Position numbers and translations under genes: made by a program. Of a stretch of DNA of 64,000 nt, positions 56,201-64,000 are shown one piece after another. The notes below the pieces were generated by a model. That model ran no database searches and had not been told where the DNA came from. It saw only the letters and a list, made by a program, of their open reading frames with translations. Within the stretch, counting starts at the first letter, position 1. Each line of letters starts with the position of its first letter. Source of the stretch: Planoprotostelium fungivorum (Eukaryota; Evosea; Variosea; Cavosteliida; Cavosteliaceae); NCBI GenBank assembly GCA_003024175.1, contig MDYQ01000002.1:62001-126000 (forward strand), given 5' to 3'.

Positions 56201-58326
56201 TTCATCCGTATCTTAGCCAAGGTGAGAGGAAGAGAACAAGGAGAGAGTGATACAATGCAGGTGGCCAACGTGAGTGAGACGAGATTGCACTACGTGCATC
56301 CACCGAGAGCGGGGAGTGTCATTGTAGATGTGGGAGTCGATGCGCCACCACAAGGGTATGCTGTTATACGTCATCACACGTCATCCAGTAGGAGTGACAG
56401 TGAACAGGAGTGTAAACGAAGGGTCTTCCGCCAGAGTCCTCAGCTTCTTAGGCACACCCCTCGCTGCGTCATCTCTTCTCAACAACAGCATCACCGTCTT
56501 GAACTACACCAACTACATCCCCACGCCAGGTAAATCCCATCGAAAAGTCATCGAATGACATCGTACAGTGACATCGAAGCAAGACAAGGCACAAATCGGT
56601 TGGATCGTCGGTGCAATCGTGGGAGGTATTCTCATCTTATCTCTATTGGTTCTCGTCGTCTATCTCTTCAGAAGGAAGAGGTGAGTCGTTGTCGCTGTCT
56701 GTTGGGTGATTCACCATGGATAGGCACACGAAGGTCATCATGCCACAGACCATCGATATGACTGGTATCAATCTGGGCGTGGCAAAGAAATCATTGGTGA
56801 GTGACAGACTACAACGAGGCAGAAACTGAAGCGAGACAGATCAACTATGATGAATTAACAGACATGATTGTGAGAGGAGAGAGAATGTGAGGGGAGATTG
56901 ACAGAGAATAGGAAGTAGGATCGGGTGCCTATGGAATTGTATTCAAGGCCGTGTGGAGAGAGCTGAACGTGGCTGTCAAGCAGGTGAGATGTCGTAGATA
57001 TCTTGTGGAAGTGCCGAGGACTGAAATTCACGTAGATTCGATCGGAACATGTCTGCCGAGAGCAATTGGAGGATTTCTTGAAAGAGGTATGACATCGTGT
57101 GACGTCACATGACATGTCTGATATGATATGACAGGTAGCCATCTTGCAAGGACTGAGACCCCATCCCAACGTAGTCATGTTCATGGGTGAGATGAGACAA
57201 GAGAAAGAGAAAGAGAGGCTGACAGAGACAGGAATGACGATACCACCACAACCACTGACTATGATCACGTGAGAGATGACATGAGATGGTGTAGAGGTGG
57301 TATGACTGATGAGAGACAGTGAGTACTGCGAGGGAGGAAGTCTGTATCATTATCTGAGAGAGAACAATTTGAACTTAGATCACAAGATCAAGTTGATCGT
57401 CGGTATCGGTGAATTACAAATGTGAGATGACTATATAGTGACGTGATACAGCACTGGGCATGTTACATCTGCACAAAGAGGGCATCGTGCACAGAGATCT
57501 TGCAGCCAGAAACATCTTGCTGACAAAGTTCTTGGAGCCAAAGGTGTCCGACTTTGGACTGAGCAGAGAGACGACAGCGTCAGAGAACAGTGGGGCAAGG
57601 ACAGCACGCAGAATAGGACCGATCAAGTGGATGCCGCCTGAGGGTGAGCGAAAGAGAGAGAAGGAGTGAGATGATGCTGACGTGAGAGACAGCACTGCGA
57701 GACTTGATCTACTCGCACAAGTCAGACGTGTGGTCGTTTGGTGTTGTCATATGGTGAGGCTGATCTTCTTCTCTTTTGACATGGACAGGGAGATCGTCAC
57801 CGTGGATGAACCTTACGGAGAGATGGCACCGGTGGAAGCTGCACTTGCCATTGTAGAGGGTACGTCAACGTCTTCATCGTCCATCACATCACGATCGTCA
57901 ATCAGATGATGATGTCTAACTCAACATCTTGTCCGACTCATGACAGGTCGACGTCTACACATTCCAGAGACCGAAGAGACCCTCCAGATGCTCATGAGAG
58001 GTAGTCCCAAACATTGAAATGTCGCTGACTTCCACAGCCTGCTGGGCCACCGAGCCCGAGCACCGTCCCAATTTCGCCACCATCAATCGGATGCTGTCGC
58101 CACAGGATGACTTCTCATCGACTCACACGGGCAGCATGCGACTCGGAGGATTCACAAAGTCCATGGATGAAGATCACGTTCTGACGGAGCCCTATCACGA
58201 TCAGGTGAAGGTCATTTGAGATGGATGAGAGCTGAGATGAAGTAGGGATACAGCCAAAGTCAATACGCCGACGTCATGTTTTCGGATGAAGAGGATGATG
58301 ACGCGCCTCTTCTAAATCGGGGTTAA
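50268..58326 (+). CDS. Receptor kinase: truncated GH5 + degenerate GH5 + LRR array + TM + tyrosine-kinase-like domain
   Basis: Signal peptide MGSILCLVLLLSLIGAAIAS. The first GH5 module starts normally (GVNLGSWLVVDY; VNSVQLPIGWWQIYE; FQWAESNGI) but then runs into AITLELGALKAVEKSQIKAS and a Ser/Thr/Pro linker, lacking DLHAAPGSQNG, NEP and DEW. A second module (about 51380-52740) has GLNSVKLPIPWWSIYD, LLDFHAAPASQNG, FLGMSVVDAPDNS (NEP lost) and IIDEFSGC (nucleophile Glu kept). Then an LRR array (about 52780-56040) with NNxFTGxxP repeats. TM: QIGWIVGAIVGGILILSLLV then LVVYLF and RRKR (56589-56682). Kinase (56900-58110): GSGAYGIVFKAVW, VAVKQI, EGIVHRDLAARNILLT, VSDFGLSRE, PIKWMPPEA, with all catalytic residues present; HRDLAARN is the tyrosine-kinase form. 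It ends DDAPLLNRG. Around forty introns. Confidence 0.88.
56589..58110 (+). other. TM helix and active TK-like kinase domain of the GH5-LRR receptor
   Basis: Subfeature. The helix is followed by basic RRKR (stop-transfer), a short juxtamembrane segment NYDELTDMI and then the kinase. The catalytic loop at about 57489-57512 and DFG at about 57553 are intact, so this receptor should signal by phosphorylation, unlike the GPS receptor at 15834-18739. Confidence 0.85.
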
Positions 58327-58590
58327 CAAAGCTTGAGAAGTCAGTTCTCTCTTTGGAGATGTAGCAACACAATAGAATAAAGTAAAGAAGGAAAGGTAGA
58401 TCCACAGAGGTCGAGTCCTTCTAAGTCCTCTATAGAAGTGTGGCTGTGCTTCACACGAGGAGATCCTTCTCGACGAACCCTGAACATGCGTGCCCTTCAG
58501 ATGTGTTTCTTTCTTAGATTCACATCAAACCTGACTACCCGTCACACCTGCCAGACCGCAGTTGAGAGGGTTCACACAAACATCAATCAG
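58327..58590. promoter_or_regulatory. Intergenic between tandem receptor genes
   Basis: A 264-bp gap with AATAAA near 58375, likely the polyadenylation signal of the upstream receptor. The promoter of the second copy must lie here or in the upstream gene's 3' end. An in-frame upstream ATG at 58438 could start a longer 5' leader. Confidence 0.45.
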
Positions 58591-61500
58591 ATGGCAGCAA
58601 TCACCTCTCTGGTGTTCTTCCTTCTGGTGTCTATAGCTGTCGCCCTCACCGACCCGGGGGATGCATCGTGTCTGTCAGCTCGTCTGAATGATGTGAAGGC
58701 GGGAAAGACTCCTGTAAGAGGAGTGAACCTGGGGTCATGGCTGGTGGTAGAATACTGGATGGTACCTCAGCTGTGGGATGATAACGGATGTAATCATACC
58801 ATCTACTTTGGACAACAAGGACTCGAGAGATGTCTCGGTTCCAATGCCTCTTTGGTGAGAGGATGAGACGGAGGAAGGAGATTGAAGAGAGTAGGTATTG
58901 GAGGGACACTGGTCTAGTTTCATCACAGAGACAGACTTTCAACAGATGTCGGTGCAGGGAGTCAATTCAGTACGGCTTCCTATCGGTTGGTGGCAGATCT
59001 ACGAGGTGACAACACGATTTGACGACAACCCCATTCTGATTTACGAAGGATATCACGGACGCACCTCTCATTCCTCACAATTACACGACAGGTGCCTTTA
59101 AATACATCAAGAGTGCATTCAAATGGGCCAAGATCAATGGAATCGGTAATGTAACCCCAACCCCCATACATTGACATCATACAGCCGTCACGTTAGACCT
59201 TCACGCTGCTCCTGGGAGCCAGAACGGGAATGAGGACAGTTCTCCCCTCAATGCGGGTGACATGCGATTCGACCAAGGCGATGTGTACGTCTCTCAAGCC
59301 GTCGCCTCCGTCTACAATTTCACACGTCGCTTCGCCTCTCACGACTCCTTCTTGGGATTCGCCCTCCTCAATGAGCCCGCATCGAACATCAATCAGACGC
59401 GATTGATCGAGTGAGATCGATCGTCTTCTCATCTTACACCTGATGGTCGCTCAGGTATTACGAGAGAGCTTATACCGCCATTCGCAGTGTCCGAGATGAT
59501 CTCATCGTGATCATCTCACCTCCCATCAACCAAGATGGGACGGAGGCAACGTGGATCAACGCTCTCGCCTCTCCTTCCTTCACCAACGTGTGGCTGTCTA
59601 GACACTATTACACTTGCAAAGTGAGTGACACAAATGAAGCGGGAGAGTCACTGAAACTATTAGATGTACCAGGACTATGTGGCAGCCGGTGATAGTGACA
59701 GGATCAACAACATATTGGTCGACGGTCAACAGAAATTGAACAATTACAAACAAGTGACATGAGAATGATCGTTGTAGATGGATGACGTCATCAGGTCAAC
59801 GGTAAACCTCTCGTTGTAGATGAATGGTCTCTCTGTGGAATTTCCCTGAGAAATTCGAAAGAATTGGCAGACGCCATGTCTCAGGTACCCTCCCCTCCTC
59901 TCACTCTTTTTCTGACCTCTGACCGAAGGTACTCTCCACGGCAACAGGAGGTTGGAACTTCTGGAGCTGGAGGACTTTTGGAAATTTCTCACAATATTCC
60001 ATGCTCGACGCGTACAGTAACGATTGGTTCTCGTCCGATTTCACGTCCATCACTCCTTGTCACGACAATTCTTCCAGTCTCATCACCACACAGACCAATA
60101 CCTTCCCCAGCAGGTGTGATGACGTCACGATCTGTCACGCTGACGAATAGTCCCCCGATGTCGCAGTTTGTACCTCCCAGCAGTACGTCAGAGATTCCAC
60201 CGCAGCTGACCTGCACCTACGATCGTCTCAGGGCCGTAAGGAATGGTACCGTTCCTCTCCGAGGTAGGTTTCATTGCATTGTTACTGTTTCATTGAAATA
60301 CGACTGTTCCATTCAAATGTGACACGTACAATTTTGTCGTGTGACCTTGTGCAGGTGGTGGGTTACACGGTTGGATTCTCGTGGAAGAATATTTCACACC
60401 CCAACTGTGGACGGATAATTTCTGCAATTCTTACGATTTCCCCGGAAGTTGGCTGCTCCAAGTGAGTCGATCCTCTTCTGAGAAAACTCACGGAAAACTC
60501 GCAGAAATGTCTGGGTGACAGGGCCTTCGGCGTGTTCGACCAACACTGGAACACTTTTGTCACTGAGAGAGACTTTCAAAAGATGTTTCAATTGGGTCTC
60601 AATTCTGTCAAATTGTCCGTTCCCTGGTGGAGCATCTACGACACGGTGGGTGGAGCTGTCAACAGTGGAGACCCTTACGTAGATCCCAACACGTTCGTCC
60701 TCGGTTCACTCGAGCACATCGACAACGCATTCAGATGGGCGGAGATCTGGGGAATCGGTGGGTGTGATGACGTCATCACACGTCACTCATTACGTCAGGT
60801 GTACTGCTCGACATGCACGCCGCACCGGGATCGCAGAATGGACAATCAGGCTCGGCTCCAGCTCAACCACGTTCGAACTTTTGGGCATCGTACCAGAATA
60901 ACATCGATAAGACATTAATCGCCCTCGATCTATATTTGGATCGCTATTCGCAGAATTCAGTCTTCTTGGGTGTCTCCATGCTGGACAATCCATCCGGTAT
61001 GGATACTCGCGTGTTGATCGGACAGTGAGCAGAAATTTCATCGGGATATCAGATTGACAGGAGTAGATATTACAAACCGGCATACAACAAAGTGAAAGCG
61101 AAATGCCCGGAGTGTATGGTCATCTACAACGCACAGAACGGTGAGACGGGAACCGAGGACAATTGGAAGAAATTTCTACCAGACGCCCGCGATCTCTATT
61201 ACGGTCAACACACGTACCACTGCTACGTGAGTTTTGACATCATCTACAACGTTGTAGATCGACTCACTCCACCAGGACAACTCTTACGGAACGACCGACG
61301 ACGAGAAGATCGCCAACATCAGAACCAAGAGGAAACAACAGATCATAGATGTACAAGCGGCAACGAAACGTAAGATGATCATCGATGAATGGACCGGTTG
61401 TGGTGTATCCCCCGAACGCACCGGTGACGTCATTCAAGCCCAGCTCGAGGTGAGATTCCATCGAAATTTCCGCGAGATCTCACACGAACAGGCGTACAAA

Positions 61501-64000
61501 TCGGCTCAGGGAGGGTGGTTCTTCTGGATATGGTCGTACAACTTTCGCGATCAGTGGAGTTTGCAGAGAGCCTTTGACAACAACTACATCACCACAGACA
61601 ACGTCACAACGATATCTTGTCCACTCATCGTCAACACGCCCGATCCCAACTGTGTTCACTGTCAGTCTCTCACGGAGATCTACCAGAATACTTCCGGTGA
61701 GAGGATTCGCGGAGAACTCGTGGAGAACTCGTGGGTGACGTATACAGGGCACGCCTGGAAGAGTATCATGGGGTGGTACCTCCCGATCACCAGCTCGCAG
61801 CAGTATTGTCAGTTTAAGAACATCATCTGTGCGAATGGAACGAACGACATCTTAGAGATGAGTTTCGTCGATAATGGTCTGTCCGGTGAGTACGGGACGT
61901 ATCGTACGTATCATGACGTCATCAGGGAATTTTCCCGCCTCTTTTTCCAAGATTACGACCTTGAAGAGGTTGGTCATCACGAGGAACAGTGATCTGACGG
62001 GTGGTCTTCCCTCTGATATCGGCAATCTACAACGCTTGCAAGTGTTGGATCTATCTTTCAACTCGTGGGTGAAATGAAATTTTGAGCTACGCTGACTCGT
62101 TGTAGTTTGACAGACAGCATACCGAGGAGCATCGGATCGTTATCCTCTCTGACTTATCTTAACCTCACCAACAATCAATTCACGGGTGAGAAAATTCGTG
62201 AAATCTTGGACTGAAGATTCCAGGAAAAATACCGAGAGAAATGTCAAAATTGTCCAAGAAAATTCGAACGATCTCCCTCAGTCAAAACCACTTCACCGGC
62301 CCCCTCCCTGACATCAGCAGTATGTCCCTCCTGCAGGTGATCATCCGTCGAGCGTTGTAGATGGTGAAATTTCATCAGCGTTTCCACGCTCGCTCCAATT
62401 CTTTTTCGGGAGATTTTCCCAGCCTGGATAACTGTACATCCCTCGTAGAGATCCACTTGGAAGTCAACCTGCTCGACGGGTAGAACTCGATGAGAATTCG
62501 CGTAGAACTGACGGAAATTTCAGAATCGTACCACAAGGTACGTGCGGAGCGGTCAACCTGAGCGGACTGTACTTCCACACGAATCAATTGACCGGATACT
62601 TACCCCAATGCCTGGGAAATCTCAACAACTTGTCCATTATCATGGGCAGCAACAACATTCTGGAGGGCCCCGTGAGCGAAATTTCAAGTAGATCTATCTG
62701 ACATCTGTCAGATCCCCTCCATGATCGACTGTCCACGTCTCGAGCGAGTCTTTCTCGGTCAGAATCACTTCACAGGAGGAGTTCCTGATTTTTCCGCCTG
62801 CAGTCGGTTGAACTCCTTCCAAATACCGGATAATCCGCTGGGAGGTGAACCGATCTACAACGTTGTAGACGAGCTGATCGTGCGTCGCAGGAACGATACC
62901 CGATTGGTTGGGCACCATGAAGAACCTCGTATCACTCGATTTGGGGTGAGAGAATTCGGTGAAATATGGAGTTGACGTGTCTAGTAATAATATGCTGGAG
63001 GGCGGTGTACCCATTACATTGGCCAACATCACTAAATTAGAAATGTTATCTCTACCTTCGAACAACCTGAACGGAACGGTGATGTGACGTGTGATGACGT
63101 CATCTGACGTCATCAGCTCCCCGAGATCTTTTTGAACATGCCGAATCTGAAGACCATCGATCTACAATCGAATCAGCTGTCCGGACAATTACCCAATGGT
63201 TTGTTTCAGATCGGCTCGCTGGTCGTCATGAGGTGAAATGTCATCGAAATTCCTCGATCTACAACGTTGTAGATTGAGCTTCAATCAATTCTCCGGGTCC
63301 ATTCCTGCGAACATTGGTGGAGGCCCGTCGAACAACCTGGCCACTTTCATGATCGATCACAACAATTTCTCTGGGATATTCCCAGCACTGCCCAATCTGT
63401 GGAACTGCTCCGTATTTGTCATCGGCGACAACAATTTCGTAGGAAGCGAATGGAGGTGGCTGGCGTCTGTCAAGAAGCTGCAGTACTTGGGTGAGATGAC
63501 GTGTACGGTGGAAAACTGAATGAAAATTTGTAGATCTATCGTACAATATGTTCAGTGGAACGTTACCCTCCCTGGTCAATCTGAAGTCTCTCACGGGGTG
63601 AGTAGAATCATTCGTTCATCTTCTCACTTTTTTCACAGATTCATCGTACGTAACAACAGTTTTACGGGAAAATTCCCAGAATTGAACCCTTCTGCCCCCA
63701 TTGACTACATCGATCTGGTTCGTTGTAGATGACTGTCACTCTCACTCACCTTTCCAGTCTTGTAATGCATTCTACGGAACATTGGACTCCGCAGTACAAT
63801 ATCAATCACAAGTACAGACCCTCCTGCTCAACAATAACAGGTGAAATTTCATCGGATATTCTCCACTCACTCGACAGTTTCTCCGGTGTTATTCCACCCC
63901 AGATAAAAAATCTGATCATCCTACAAAACTTGGACGTACGGAGCAATGACCTATACGGTATGTCGCGTTGTAGATGTAGATCTGACCTACCGACAGGGTT
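58591..64000 (+). CDS. GH5-GH5-LRR receptor paralogue, first GH5 apparently active (3' partial)
   Basis: Tandem paralogue of the preceding gene, running past the window end before its TM and kinase. ATG 58591: MAAITSLVFFLLVSIAVALT. First GH5: GVNLGSWLVVEYWMVPQLWD, VNSVRLPIGWWQIYE, VTLDLHAAPGSQNGNEDSS, FLGFALLNEPASN (acid/base Glu), LSRHYYTC (His-Tyr) and LVVDEWSLCG (nucleophile Glu), then GGWNFWSW; this follows exo-beta-1,3-glucanase (GH5_9) wording with both catalytic Glu. A Ser/Thr/Pro linker (about 60010-60200) leads to the second GH5: LLDMHAAPGSQNG, FLGVSMLDNPSG (acid/base lost) and MIIDEWTGCG. An LRR array starts near 61860 (FVDNGLSG; LTGGLPSDIGNLQRLQVLDL; NNSFTGKFPELN). Introns carry many CTACAACGTTGTAG and TGACGTCATCA motifs. 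Confidence 0.87.

Noticed and set aside
50268-64000. GH5 modules as a misassembly or bacterial contaminant joined to LRR kinases
   Set aside because: Both paralogues show the same order, share introns of the local type and carry the same intronic motifs, so the fusion looks genuine and native.

Overview
This window is gene-dense nuclear DNA from a free-living eukaryote, most likely an amoebozoan. Genes lie on both strands, often 100-300 bases apart, and are cut by many very short spliceosomal introns (about 35-95 nt, mostly GTGAG at the donor and CAG or TAG at the acceptor). The protein repertoire (LSD1-type demethylase, cap methyltransferase 1, SAC phosphatase, VPS9 Rab GEF, Stealth/GNPTAB phosphotransferase, Zn2Cys6 and GATA factors, LRR receptor kinases with tyrosine-kinase-like catalytic loops) fits an amoeba. 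A fungus-eating protosteloid amoeba is my best guess, but that is inference from gene content, not a species identification. All CDS spans run from start codon to stop codon and include introns; splice sites were read by eye.

Layout. 1-1518: 3' part of an LSD1-like amine oxidase (+). 1668-4226: TOPLESS-like LisH/CTLH domain followed by a coiled-coil CCCH zinc-finger protein, perhaps one gene (+). 5063-6571: FSP1/AIFM2-like oxidoreductase (+). 6612-7358: GATA zinc finger (-). 7683-10280: CMTR1 (+). 10583-11679: secreted class 3 lipase (+). 11786-12968: mitochondrial ATP synthase gamma (-). 13830-15212: F-box/Kelch (+). 15834-18739: bulb-lectin/GPS receptor pseudokinase (+). 18856-21648: CMGC-like pseudokinase with coiled coils (+). 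21891-26829: SAC phosphatase with a decayed 5-phosphatase-like half (-). 26949-30629: four small proteins and a DUF5995-like secreted protein. 30979-31888: Ser/Thr kinase (-). 32300-33565: endonuclease III-like glycosylase (+). 33683-34801: coiled-coil protein (-). 35070-37059: VPS9 GEF (+). 37366-37676: SH3BGR-like (-). 37942-39799: ecto-apyrase (+). 39800-41921: AT-rich island of nested MITEs. 41922-43923: alanine aminotransferase (+). 44212-46152: Stealth protein (+). 46216-47949: arrestin (-). 48587-50080: basic protein and Zn2Cys6 factor (+). 50268-58326 and 58591-64000: tandem receptor genes whose ectodomain is two GH5 glucanase modules plus a long LRR array; the first has a complete TM and kinase, the second runs off the window.

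The most unusual content is (i) the GH5-GH5-LRR-TM-kinase receptors, where one paralogue keeps a complete glucanase active site and the other modules have lost it, suggesting a beta-glucan sensing or processing receptor family; (ii) a receptor joining a bulb-lectin-like domain, a GPS autoproteolysis motif and a pseudokinase; and (iii) three families of short palindromic motifs (CTACAACGTTGTAG, TGATGACGTCATCA and paired GAAATTTC) that recur mostly inside introns of nearly every long gene and often reach the splice acceptor.
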